A stretch of DNA of 64,000 nt from Oscillospiraceae bacterium. Its GTDB lineage: Bacteria > Bacillota > Clostridia > Oscillospirales > Oscillospiraceae. Position numbers and translations under genes: made by a program. The DNA is taken from assembly GCA_902798545.1 (NCBI GenBank), contig CADBWQ010000008.1, positions 62,001 to 126,000 of the forward strand. Reading direction: 5' to 3'. The notes under the pieces were generated by a model. It made no database searches, was not told the DNA's origin, and saw nothing but the letters and a program-made list of their open reading frames with translations. Positions 16,320 through 23,403 of this stretch are shown here, one piece after another (within the stretch, counting starts at the first letter, position 1; every line of letters starts with the position of its first letter).

Positions 16320-16736
16320 TCACGCAGCCGCCTTTTCAGGCTCTGCATCCGGACGCTGCATGATCCTGTCTGCGACAAACATCATAATCGCCCATGTGAC
16401 TGTAACGATGATTGCCATGGTCACACCGATTGTACTCATTTCATGCAGCATCTCGGCGGTGTCACCGGGATCGTTCATTGCTGTCAGGAACGGGAACCAT
16501 GGTACTACTTCTCCGTGCCAGATATGCTCGAAGCAGAGCAGAAAAGCGCCGCCCCATAATAGCTGCGCCAGAATCATCAGCTTCTTGCTCCAGGGGAGGA
16601 CCTTTTCCTGTCTGGTTTCGACAGCGGCTTTTTTCTCCAGCTTCAGGGACTCCGCCTTCATCTCACTGTTCTTTGCGGCTTGCGCAGCAGCTGTAACCAC
16701 AATCGCTTCAGCCGTAGATACTAAGAAACATGCCAT
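16320..16736 (-). CDS. Small membrane protein with FEHIWHGE motif (with CsoR-type gene)
   Basis: A 138-aa protein. It has an N-terminal hydrophobic stretch, a charged linker, a TM helix (about residues 53-68) leading into FEHIWHGEVVPWFPF, then EMLHEMSTIGV and a second long TM (about 98-120). The His and Glu at membrane borders look like ligands for a metal or cofactor (inference from placement). AGGAGG stands 8 nt before the ATG. It sits 50 bp after the CsoR-family gene and 14 bp before the third gene, so the three are one transcript. I recall similar anonymous proteins next to CsoR-like genes in Clostridia but no function. Confidence 0.7.
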   Translation of the reverse strand: MACFLVSTAEAIVVTAAAQAAKNSEMKAESLKLEKKAAVETRQEKVLPWSKKLMILAQLLWGGAFLLCFEHIWHGEVVPWFPFLTAMNDPGDTAEMLHEMSTIGVTMAIIVTVTWAIMMFVADRIMQRPDAEPEKAAA

Positions 16737-16786
16737 AAGCTGTTCCTCCTAAATAATATTTGCAGGGGGACTTTACCCCGGATGCA

Positions 16787-17071
16787 CTATTTCCGGATCG
16801 CTCTTGTGAGCTCCGCTTTGAACTGTTCCACCAGCTCCGGATTGCCGGATCGTCGGTATTCCTCCGTGACCTGCTCGGCATACTGTACCATGATGTTGCT
16901 GCAGATGCTGTCCAGCTGTCCCCTTACAGCAGCGAGCTGAATCAGAACATCTGTGCAGTCTGCTCCGGCTTCCACCATGTTCCGCACCAGCCTGACATGT
17001 CCGATGGTTCTTGCTATTCTGTTGGCGACATAACGCGTATCATATCTGCTTTGCAGTCTGTCTGTTTCCAT
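16787..17071 (-). CDS. CsoR/RcnR/FrmR-family repressor with atypical ligand residues
   Basis: A 94-aa all-helical DUF156-type repressor that should form a DNA-binding tetramer. The family core is clear: NRIARTIGHVRLVRNMVE, then CTDVLIQLAAVRGQL. In canonical CsoR the metal ligands are Cys (helix 2), His and Cys. Here Cys39 is kept, but the His position is Tyr64 and the second Cys position is Val68. An extra Cys57 lies about two turns before Tyr64. It is therefore not a standard Cu, Ni/Co or formaldehyde sensor; the effector is open. Its own promoter carries the C-run/G-run element found at the two importer operons and the MATE gene, so it is the best candidate to control all of them. Confidence 0.82.
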   Translation of the reverse strand: METDRLQSRYDTRYVANRIARTIGHVRLVRNMVEAGADCTDVLIQLAAVRGQLDSICSNIMVQYAEQVTEEYRRSGNPELVEQFKAELTRAIRK

Positions 17072-17102
17072 TCTTCACAATCCACTTTTCCACATTGTTG
17101 GT

Positions 17103-17148
17103 ATTGTAATCCTGTTCTTCACGCTCCACAACCCGGGTAGGGGGATAT
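17103..17148 (-). promoter_or_regulatory. C-run/G-run operator and promoter of the CsoR-type operon
   Basis: Reading the minus strand: an ATAT box, a 13-nt element C5-TA-C3-G3 (17144-17132), -35 TTGTGG (17131-17126), 17 nt, -10 TACAAT (17108-17103). The spacing is identical to the plus-strand sites at 9277, 17350 and 18955, and the C5-TA-C3-G3 form is closest to published CsoR-type operators. Confidence 0.68.
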
Positions 17149-17163
17149 GATTTTTTCTCTGTT

Positions 17164-17187
17164 ATATCCCCCCGCAGGGGTTTTTTT
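17164..17187 (+). promoter_or_regulatory. Additional C-run/G-run element, also a terminator-like hairpin
   Basis: ATAT is followed by CCCCCC-GCA-GGGG (17168-17180) and seven T. It has the box and length of the other elements but no good -10 follows on the plus strand. It forms an inverted repeat with GGGGGATAT at 17140-17148. It may be an auxiliary operator for the divergent region. Confidence 0.45.
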
Positions 17188-17280
17188 GGGCAAAGTGACG
17201 AACTTTGCAGACCTGTTTCTGTCATCTTGCCGATGCAATCGAATTAGTTTTCTTTATTTACTCCGATATTCTTTAAGAAA

Positions 17281-17315
17281 ATTGTAGCATTTGATGAATA
17301 AACCCCCTTGGGGGG
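17281..17315 (-). promoter_or_regulatory. Minus-strand C-run/G-run element with extended -10
   Basis: Minus strand: C6-AA-G5 (17315-17303), exactly 13 nt, then TTTATT, and further on TGCTACAAT, an extended -10 (TACAAT at 17286-17281). This could be a second, upstream promoter for the CsoR-type operon with the operator in its -35 region. Confidence 0.4.
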
Positions 17316-17345
17316 ATCGTCATTCCGTCATTCCGTTCTGCATTT

Positions 17346-17391
17346 TTATCCCCCTGGGGGGCTTCCGTCCGGTGTTTTTTTCTGCTATGCT
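17346..17391 (+). promoter_or_regulatory. C-run/G-run operator and promoter of the MATE gene
   Basis: A TTAT box is followed by the 13-nt element C5-T-G6-C (17350-17362), -35 TTCCGT (17363-17368), 17 nt and -10 TATGCT (17386-17391). The layout matches the importer promoters base for base in spacing. Confidence 0.62.
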
Positions 17392-17413
17392 TTGTTCAGA
17401 TCAGATGCTTGTA

Positions 17414-17520
17414 TGGTTGCCGGGAATACCCCTCAATCCCTGTGCCTCTCACCTCTTTGGCACATACGGCAGCCACAGATCTCTCCTGCAAAACCCCTCC
17501 GTGCTGGTCACACGGAGGGG
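17414..17520 (+). ncRNA. Structured leader of the MATE gene with RBS-sequestering hairpin
   Basis: The leader can fold into a three-way junction. P1 is 17414-17422 with 17467-17475 (9 bp, one G-U). P2 is a short GGG/CCC stem inside 17422-17440. P3 is 17441-17446 with 17459-17464. A perfect 10-bp hairpin follows (17494-17503 with 17511-17520), and its 3' arm contains the GGAGGGG ribosome binding site of the MATE gene. This is the arrangement of a translational riboswitch or attenuator. I do not recognise a known class. Confidence 0.45.
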
Positions 17521-17527
17521 CTTTCAT

Positions 17528-18901
17528 ATGAAGGTGGAATTCGATTTGAAGAAGGCTCTGGATTTAACAACCGGGTCCATCAGCAGAAAGCTGATCCTTT
17601 TTGCGCTTCCGCTGCTCTTTGGCAGCCTGGTGCAGCAACTTTATAATACGGTTGATCTTATCTTTGTCGGCAACTTTATCGGGAAATCCGCATCCGCCGC
17701 CATCGGTGCCAGCAGCCTGCTGATCACCTGTCTGGTCAGCTTCTTCGGCGGTATGTCCGTCGGGTCAGGCGTGGTGATCTCACAGATCTTCGGCGCCAGA
17801 GATTATAAGAGACTCAGTCGGGCCGTCCATAATACGGCAGCGCTGTGCCTTGCGGGCGGTCTTGCCCTCATGGTCCTGGGATATCTCCTCGCCCCGGTCT
17901 TTCTGCGGCTTATCAACACCCCGGAAGCGATCCAGCCTGCGGCTGTCGGTTATCTCCGGATCTATTTTCTGTCCTTCTTCTCGGTGATTTCATATAACCT
18001 GGGCTCCGGTGTGCTCCGTGCGCTTGGCGACAGCAGAACACCGCTCTATGCCCAGATCATAGGCGGACTTACCAATGTGGTGATGGACTACATTTTTGTG
18101 CGGGTGTTCTCCAACGGCATCAACGGTGTAGCATGGGCAACCCTGATCTCCCAGTCCGTCGCTGCGTTCTTTATCCTATGGAGACTCACGAAACTTGAGG
18201 ACGCGTATGCTCTGCGGTTTCACAGAATCGCTTTTGACAGGCCGATTTTGAAAGAGGTTTTACGGATTGGTATTCCGGCAGGCGCGCAAGCCCTGGTGAT
18301 CACTCTCTCCAACGTGATCGCCCAGTATCATATCAACTCTCTGGGAGAGGACGCCATCGCCGCGTTCACGGCTTATTTCAAGGTGGAACTACTGATTTAT
18401 CATCCCATTGTTGCGCTGGGACAGGCCAATATGACTTTTTCCGGTCAGAACAAGGGGGCCGGAAATATGGAACGCGTGAGGCAGGGGACGCTCCGCTGCA
18501 CCCTGATCTCCATGGCGCTTGCGGTCGTAACGGCTGCTTTGGCCCTGCCGTTTGGCGGTGTGTTGTTTCGCATTTTCAACAAAGAGGCGTCGGTCATTGC
18601 GCTGGGACGTCAGATTATCGGCGTTACCTTCCCGTTTTATTTTATCTACTCCATCTTACAAATCGTGGGCGACAGCATGCGCGGCGTTGGAAAATCCCGT
18701 GGTCCGATGCTGATCGTGATGATCAATATCTGTGTGATCCGGACGATTATGCTTTTCATCATCGTTCCACGCTGGCAGGATATTCGCGGGGTTGCTGTGG
18801 CTTATCCGATCACCTGGGCACTGACGGCAATCTGTATGCTGATCTATTATCTCCGTTATCATCGCGGGTGGAGATCTGCGGCGTCCGTACAGGCCGTCTG
18901 A
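17528..18901 (+). CDS. MATE-family efflux transporter
   Basis: A 457-aa polytopic membrane protein with the two six-helix halves of MATE exporters, related to the DinF/MepA-like branch common in Clostridia. Family features include PLLFGSLVQQLYNTVD near residue 28, VGNFIGKSASAAIGASS near 48 and a repeat-half counterpart near 275 (IGIPAGAQALV). The ATG at 17528 is 7 nt after GGAGGGG. It exports a small organic molecule in exchange for H+ or Na+. Position between the CsoR-type operon and the FecCD importer, and a shared operator, suggest it exports something connected with the imported metals or metallophores (inference). A second MATE gene at 55823 is unrelated in context. Confidence 0.87.
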   Translation: MKVEFDLKKALDLTTGSISRKLILFALPLLFGSLVQQLYNTVDLIFVGNFIGKSASAAIGASSLLITCLVSFFGGMSVGSGVVISQIFGARDYKRLSRAVHNTAALCLAGGLALMVLGYLLAPVFLRLINTPEAIQPAAVGYLRIYFLSFFSVISYNLGSGVLRALGDSRTPLYAQIIGGLTNVVMDYIFVRVFSNGINGVAWATLISQSVAAFFILWRLTKLEDAYALRFHRIAFDRPILKEVLRIGIPAGAQALVITLSNVIAQYHINSLGEDAIAAFTAYFKVELLIYHPIVALGQANMTFSGQNKGAGNMERVRQGTLRCTLISMALAVVTAALALPFGGVLFRIFNKEASVIALGRQIIGVTFPFYFIYSILQIVGDSMRGVGKSRGPMLIVMINICVIRTIMLFIIVPRWQDIRGVAVAYPITWALTAICMLIYYLRYHRGWRSAASVQAV

Positions 18902-18950
18902 TCAGAGATCGGATCCGCAGCCTGCAAAAAACAGCCTGTTCTTTTTGAAA

Positions 18951-18996
18951 ATATCCCCCCGGGGGGCTTGTGGAGCCGGTCCCGAGGGGATATCAT
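18951..18996 (+). promoter_or_regulatory. C-run/G-run operator and promoter of the FecCD-type ABC operon
   Basis: An ATAT box is followed by C6-G6-C (18955-18967), -35 TTGTGG (18968-18973), 17 nt and -10 TATCAT (18991-18996). Upstream TTTTTGAAAA also recurs at the 9277 site. The start codon at 19003 is only 7 nt past the -10, so the transcript would be nearly leaderless. Confidence 0.62.
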
Positions 18997-19002
18997 ATTT
19001 CC

Positions 19003-20067
19003 ATGAGGGTACAATCTGATCTGATCAAAAACAGAAGACGGAACCGGACGGCGCTTGTTCTGCTCGCTTCGGCAGTACTGGTACTTTCCTTTGTATGCCT
19101 GTTTGTCGGTTCTTCTCATATGACCATTACGGAATGCTTTGCCGCACTCGTAAAGAAAGGCAGTCCGGCGCAGGTGCGCATCATCTGGAACATCCGGATT
19201 CCGCGCGTTCTTGCGGCGATCATCGCCGGGGCAGGTCTTTCAATCTCCGGCCTCATCATGCAGACCGATCTCAACAACCCGATGGCCTCCCCTTCCACGC
19301 TGGGCGTCTCCAACGCGGCCGTGTTCGGCGCAAATCTCTCCATCATTGCCTTTGCAGGTGGATTTCTGGATACTGGGAACCATCTGTCGAGCTACACCGT
19401 GGGCGCCAATCCCTACGCCACCTCACTGATGGCGTTTCTCTTTTCCACGGTTTCCATTCTGCTGATTCTCGGCCTCTGTCGCCTGCGGGCCTTTCAGCCG
19501 GGCGTGGTGGTGCTGGCCGGTATCGCCATCGGCTCCGTATGGACGGCGGCCACTACCATTCTGCAGTTCTACGCCACCGACGTTGGCCTCTCCGCCGCCG
19601 TCATCTGGACCTTCGGCGATCTGGGCCGCGCCACTTACCGCACCGACTGCATCATGGCGGCGGTCGTGCTGATTGGTCTGCTGTTCTTTCTCTTTATGAG
19701 CTGGCAGTTTAACGCCCTGCTCAGCGGGGATGCGGCAGCCAAAAGCATAGGGGTAGCCGTAGATCGATTGCGTTTCACTTCCATGTTGCTGGCTTCGGTG
19801 ATTACCGCCGTCTGTGTGTCTTTCCTCGGCATAATCGGGTTTGTGGGCATCATCTGTCCCCATGTGACAAAGAAACTCCTCGGGCAGGATCACCGGGTCT
19901 CTGTTTCGGCCTCGGCCCTGAGCGGCAGTATTCTGCTTCTCTTGGCGGATACACTCTCCCGCAGTCTGGGGAACGGCTCCGCATTGCCAGTCGGTGCGAT
20001 CACTTCTCTGCTGGGTGCCCCCTTCTTCCTCGCCATCATCTTCAACCGGAAGGGGGAACACAGCTGA
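19003..20067 (+). CDS. FecCD-family ABC permease (iron/siderophore/cobalamin type)
   Basis: A 354-aa inner-membrane permease with about ten TM segments, typical of BtuC/FhuB/FecD. Signatures are NIRIPRVLAAIIAGAGLSISG near residue 62 and GIIGFVGIICPHVTK near 277. The ATG at 19003 gives the usual short N-terminus; an in-frame GTG at 18970 would lie inside the promoter. It transports ferric complexes, haem, cobalamin or similar chelates; the exact ligand cannot be read. First gene of a tightly overlapping operon (permease-ATPase-binding protein-methyltransferase). Confidence 0.87.
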   Translation: MRVQSDLIKNRRRNRTALVLLASAVLVLSFVCLFVGSSHMTITECFAALVKKGSPAQVRIIWNIRIPRVLAAIIAGAGLSISGLIMQTDLNNPMASPSTLGVSNAAVFGANLSIIAFAGGFLDTGNHLSSYTVGANPYATSLMAFLFSTVSILLILGLCRLRAFQPGVVVLAGIAIGSVWTAATTILQFYATDVGLSAAVIWTFGDLGRATYRTDCIMAAVVLIGLLFFLFMSWQFNALLSGDAAAKSIGVAVDRLRFTSMLLASVITAVCVSFLGIIGFVGIICPHVTKKLLGQDHRVSVSASALSGSILLLLADTLSRSLGNGSALPVGAITSLLGAPFFLAIIFNRKGEHS

Positions 20068-20834
20068 TGCTGGAGATTCAGGACCTGAGCTTTCGCTATT
20101 CACACCGCAGTCCTCTGGTGCTGGACCATATCGATCTGCAGCTTCGGGACGGCGAGATTGGCATTCTTCTGGGGAAAAACGGCTCCGGAAAGACGACACT
20201 GTTCAAAAACATCCTGGGAATCCAGAAGCCCCTGAGCGGCTCTGTCCGATTTGACGGCGAGGACCTGCTGAACATGAACCGTCGAGAGCGGGCACGCCGC
20301 ATTGCCTATGTGCCTCAGAGCATTCACTTCGGAGCGCTGAGCGTATTTGATACGATTCTGATGGGGCGGATCTCCTACTTCGGATACAAGGCCGGGAGAG
20401 AAGACGAAACCGCAGTGGAAGCCATTCTCCGTGATATGAAGCTGGAGAACTTCGCAGCACGGAACGTAGAAGAACTCTCCGGGGGTGAACGGCAGAAGAT
20501 CGCCATTGCCCGCGCATTGGTGCAGGAGCCGCGTCTCCTGATCTTCGATGAACCCACAGGGAACTTGGACATTGCCAATGAACAGCTCATTCTCGAAGAG
20601 GCGCACCGTGTTTCCAGAGAGAAAGGGATCGCCATCCTCACCTCTCTGCATGATCTGAATCAGGCGCTCACTCTGGGCGATCGCTTTTTCTTTATGAAAG
20701 ACGGGCAGATCCGTCACACCGGCGGGAGGGAGAGCGTGACAGAATCCGTGATTCAAGAAACCTTCGATGCGGAAGTCCGCATTGTTGAGATAGAAGGTAA
20801 TAAAATCATATTGAACGGAGGACAGAAAACATGA
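20067..20834 (+). CDS. FecE/BtuD-type ABC ATPase
   Basis: A 255-aa ATPase. Walker A is LLGKNGSGKTT near residue 35, the signature is [11 protein letters not shown] near 136 and Walker B is LLIFDEPTGNLDI near 157. The Gln of the Q-loop is in YVPQS. Start and preceding stop share one base (TGATG), which couples translation to the permease. It powers uptake through the FecCD permease. Confidence 0.88.
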   Translation: MLEIQDLSFRYSHRSPLVLDHIDLQLRDGEIGILLGKNGSGKTTLFKNILGIQKPLSGSVRFDGEDLLNMNRRERARRIAYVPQSIHFGALSVFDTILMGRISYFGYKAGREDETAVEAILRDMKLENFAARNVEELSGGERQKIAIARALVQEPRLLIFDEPTGNLDIANEQLILEEAHRVSREKGIAILTSLHDLNQALTLGDRFFFMKDGQIRHTGGRESVTESVIQETFDAEVRIVEIEGNKIILNGGQKT

Positions 20835-21976
20835 AAAAAGGAATTGCTCTGCTGCTTGCGCTGGTGATGATGCTCAGCTTCGGCGTTTTCGGGGCTGAGG
20901 CAAAAGCCGAAGAAGAAATCACCATCACCGATATGATCGGGCGGGAAGTGTCCGTCACTCCCGGCAGCTATGAACGCGTCGTCTGCATCGGCGCAGGCGC
21001 CCTGCGTATGTTCAGCTACATTGGGGACGTGAACCTGCTCTGTGGCGTAGAGGACATCGACAACACCTCTCTCGCCGAGCGGCCGAAGATGTTCGATTCC
21101 GTCGCAAGGCCCTATATGCTGGCTTTCGGCGATGCATTCACCGCGCTTCCGTCCTGCGGTGTGGGCGGCCCGCAGGCGCAGACCGCCGAAGCGGAAAAGA
21201 TTCTCGCCTGCAACCCTGACATTGTCATTTCCGAGTATGAGGATGTGGAAAAAGAGGATGCACTCCAGGAGCAGCTGGGCGTACCCGTCATTACCCTGAA
21301 AGCCGGCCCCGGCGGCGTTTTCGACGAGAACTTCTTCGGCACCATGCGCATGCTCGGCACCATTTTCCAAAATGAGGAAAAGGCTGAACAGCTCATCGCC
21401 TTCATTGAAGCTGAGCGCGCAGAAATTTCCCGCCGTACCGCGGAGATTCCGGATGAGGAGAAGCCGTCGGTTTATATCTGCGGTCTCGGCAACTGGGGCA
21501 CCACCAATCACCTGATGACAGCCCAGAACTACATCGCTTTCACGGTTGCCAATGTGAAGAACGCCGTCACAGATCTGGCCGCTCCCGGCATTCAGGCTAT
21601 TGAAGAAGAAAAGTTTGTCTCCCTCGGCGAAGACATGGATATCATGATCATGGACGCGGCCGCAGTGAAAAATATCAAGCCGCTCTATGCAGAAACCCCG
21701 GACATGTTCGACACCTGCAAGGCCTGGCAGGACGGACAGGTCTATCTGGAGATGGCCTACAACGCCTACTACACCAACTATGAGATTGCGCTCATCAATA
21801 CCTGGTTCATTGCCAAAACCGTCTATCCGGAGCTCTTTGAGGACATCGACATGACCGCCAAGACCAATGAAGTCACCGCAATGTTCCTGGGGCAGGAACT
21901 GGCGGAGCAGATTGCGGCAGCGCCTTCCAGCTTCGGCGGCTATCAGCAGATCGACACTGCCAGTTTCTTTGCCTGA
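20831..21976 (+). CDS. Iron-complex-type periplasmic/extracellular binding protein
   Basis: A 381-aa class III (helical-backbone) binding protein of the FepB/FhuD type. A Sec signal peptide spans residues 1-27 (cut near AEAKA) and there is no lipobox Cys. Typical start of the mature part is ITITDMIGREVSVTPGSYERVVCIG. It overlaps the ATPase stop by 4 bp (ATGA). Lack of a lipid anchor means it would be lost from a monoderm surface, so the cell may be diderm or retain it otherwise. Ligand not predictable; the methyltransferase and the shared C/G operator tie it to the island. Confidence 0.85.
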   Translation: MKKGIALLLALVMMLSFGVFGAEAKAEEEITITDMIGREVSVTPGSYERVVCIGAGALRMFSYIGDVNLLCGVEDIDNTSLAERPKMFDSVARPYMLAFGDAFTALPSCGVGGPQAQTAEAEKILACNPDIVISEYEDVEKEDALQEQLGVPVITLKAGPGGVFDENFFGTMRMLGTIFQNEEKAEQLIAFIEAERAEISRRTAEIPDEEKPSVYICGLGNWGTTNHLMTAQNYIAFTVANVKNAVTDLAAPGIQAIEEEKFVSLGEDMDIMIMDAAAVKNIKPLYAETPDMFDTCKAWQDGQVYLEMAYNAYYTNYEIALINTWFIAKTVYPELFEDIDMTAKTNEVTAMFLGQELAEQIAAAPSSFGGYQQIDTASFFA

Positions 21977-21980
21977 TACC

Positions 21981-22568
21981 ATGATAGAAACGAAAGATGT
22001 AATCAGTTTCTTCGACCGCCTGGCTCCCGGCTGGGATGCAGAGCTGATACGGAACGACGAAGTGATCAATCTTATTCTGGATCATGCCGCTGTGACGCAG
22101 GGAAAAGACATCTTGGATGTGGCCTGCGGAACCGGTGTCCTGATTCCGGATTACCTGAAGCGAAACGTGGCCTCTGTCACCGGAATTGATATCTCCCCGA
22201 AGATGGCGGAGCTTGCCCGCAGAAAGTTTCCTCAGGAAAGCGTCAGCATTCTGTGCGGAGATGTGGAGACAGTAGAGTTTGACAGACAGTTTGACTGTAT
22301 CGTTGTTTACAATGCTTTTCCACACTTTCCGGATCCGGAGCGGCTCATCCGGATTCTCTCAGAGAAACTGCGCGACGGTGGGACGTTGACGGTCGCCCAC
22401 GGCATGAGCCGGGATAAAACTGATGCTCATCACCACGGTGCCGCAAGCCATGTCTCCAACGGGCTGATGCCTGCAGAGGATCTGGCCGCTATTTTCAGAA
22501 AGCATCTGCAAGTGACGACAGTACTGTCCGATGAACGGATGTATCAGGTGGCAGGCCAAAAGCTCTGA
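21981..22568 (+). CDS. Class I SAM-dependent methyltransferase linked to the FecCD importer
   Basis: A 195-aa Rossmann methyltransferase. Motif I is DILDVACGTGVLIPDYL near residue 41, motif II is in VTGIDISPKMAELA near 65 and motif IV is FDCIVVYNAFPHFP near 98. Distinctive is a His-rich patch, DAHHHGAASH near 150, which could bind a metal (inference). The ATG at 21981 is 4 bp after the binding-protein stop, so it belongs to the importer operon. This is the third importer-linked methyltransferase in the window. Confidence 0.85.
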   Translation: MIETKDVISFFDRLAPGWDAELIRNDEVINLILDHAAVTQGKDILDVACGTGVLIPDYLKRNVASVTGIDISPKMAELARRKFPQESVSILCGDVETVEFDRQFDCIVVYNAFPHFPDPERLIRILSEKLRDGGTLTVAHGMSRDKTDAHHHGAASHVSNGLMPAEDLAAIFRKHLQVTTVLSDERMYQVAGQKL

Positions 22569-22575
22569 ACCTGAA

Positions 22576-22620
22576 AAAGCAGAAGATCCTGTGCTCTTCG
22601 GAGTCAGGATCTTCTGCTTT
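22576..22620 (+). terminator. Terminator of the FecCD-type operon
   Basis: A perfect 16-bp stem (22576-22591 with 22605-22620) ends in TTT directly after the methyltransferase gene and closes the metal-transport island. Confidence 0.85.
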
Positions 22621-22694
22621 CTGTGATACTATTGTGAATCATTCTAAGGCAGCAACCAGGAACTCTTCTCCCGGGGTTATTAACAATCTCCCTC

Positions 22695-22756
22695 TTGCAT
22701 TCTCTCCCACTCTCATGTAAACTGTTTTTACTTTAGAAAGTTCTGGTGTTTACATG
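22695..22756 (+). promoter_or_regulatory. Promoter and inverted repeat at the HIRAN-like gene
   Basis: TTGCAT (22695-22700) and TAAACT (22718-22723) are 17 nt apart. CATGTAAAC (22714-22722) is repeated inverted as GTTTACATG (22748-22756), bracketing the presumed start site and the ATG. It could be an operator for an unknown regulator. Confidence 0.4.
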
Positions 22757-23320
22757 AAAATTCTCGGTGCTCTGTTTATTCTTGCGGGCGTGATCCTCTT
22801 TGCCCAGTTTCAGTATCTCCCCGCTTTTATCTGCGTCGTCCTCGGCGCCATCTTTATGGGGAAGCCACGGCCTCAGCCGGATGAGGAAGAAGAGGAAGAA
22901 GCCTCTGACCGGGAGCTTGTCCGCGTCGATGCCCCTCTGCAGAAAGTCCGTACCGCCGGCGCCGAACACCGCCGCCTCGCATTTCCTGTGGATGGCGTCA
23001 CGGTCAACAATGACGACGGAAGCTCCCGGCAGGAGATTCTCCGTGACCTCTGCGATGGCGAGGACATGGCCATTGTGGAGCTGTGGTTTGACGACTATCT
23101 CTTCGGTGGCAAGCTCCATATCCGCGTCATGACGGATCGGGGCTGTATCGGTGAGATCCGTCTGAAGGATGTCCCAACCGTTCGAAGCTACTTTGGAAAG
23201 TCCGTGCGCATGATCTACGGAGAGCTCAACCGAGAGGAGCGGGAGAACGGCACAGAGGTCTACCTTGCCGATGTCGTGATCATTGAAGACATGGTGGCAA
23301 AGGAAACTGCAGAAGCGTAA
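22754..23320 (+). CDS. Membrane-anchored protein with HIRAN-like domain
   Basis: A 188-aa protein with two hydrophobic segments at residues 2-35, a proline/glutamate-rich acidic linker (40-55), and a C-terminal domain at about 75-170. That domain contains FPVDGVTVNNDDGSSRQEIL and a GCIGEIRL strand-loop. This pattern (GVT, N..G.SRQ.IL, then V.T..G.IG.I) resembles HIRAN-type domains, found fused to nucleases and helicases or alone. I see no catalytic residues. It is monocistronic between two terminators. The family call is tentative and the function is unknown. Confidence 0.6.
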   Translation: MKILGALFILAGVILFAQFQYLPAFICVVLGAIFMGKPRPQPDEEEEEEASDRELVRVDAPLQKVRTAGAEHRRLAFPVDGVTVNNDDGSSRQEILRDLCDGEDMAIVELWFDDYLFGGKLHIRVMTDRGCIGEIRLKDVPTVRSYFGKSVRMIYGELNREERENGTEVYLADVVIIEDMVAKETAEA

Positions 23321-23327
23321 AGCAAGA

Positions 23328-23380
23328 AAATCAGACAGCGCGTTTTCCGACCTTGTCGGTCAGAAGCCGCTGTCTGATTT
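23328..23380. terminator. Bidirectional terminator between convergent genes
   Basis: A perfect 13-bp stem (AAATCAGACAGCG at 23328-23340 with its complement at 23368-23380) is followed by CTTTTTC on the plus strand. It serves the HIRAN-like gene and the convergent glycosidase gene. Confidence 0.85.
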
Positions 23381-23403
23381 CTTTTTCTATGTTGTTTTCT
23401 TTC

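Noticed and set aside
16787..17071. Naming the CsoR-type protein as a copper or nickel sensor
   Set aside because: Two of the three canonical ligands are replaced, so no metal can be assigned.
17308..17646. Plus-strand open frame across the MATE leader
   Set aside because: It runs through promoter, leader and the start of the MATE gene in another frame and has no protein-like composition.
15979..22737. A shared AACTGTTTTTACTTT sequence at about 15979 and 22721
   Set aside because: One copy is at the end of a gene and the other in a promoter; a few exact 15-mer pairs are expected by chance in a window of this size.
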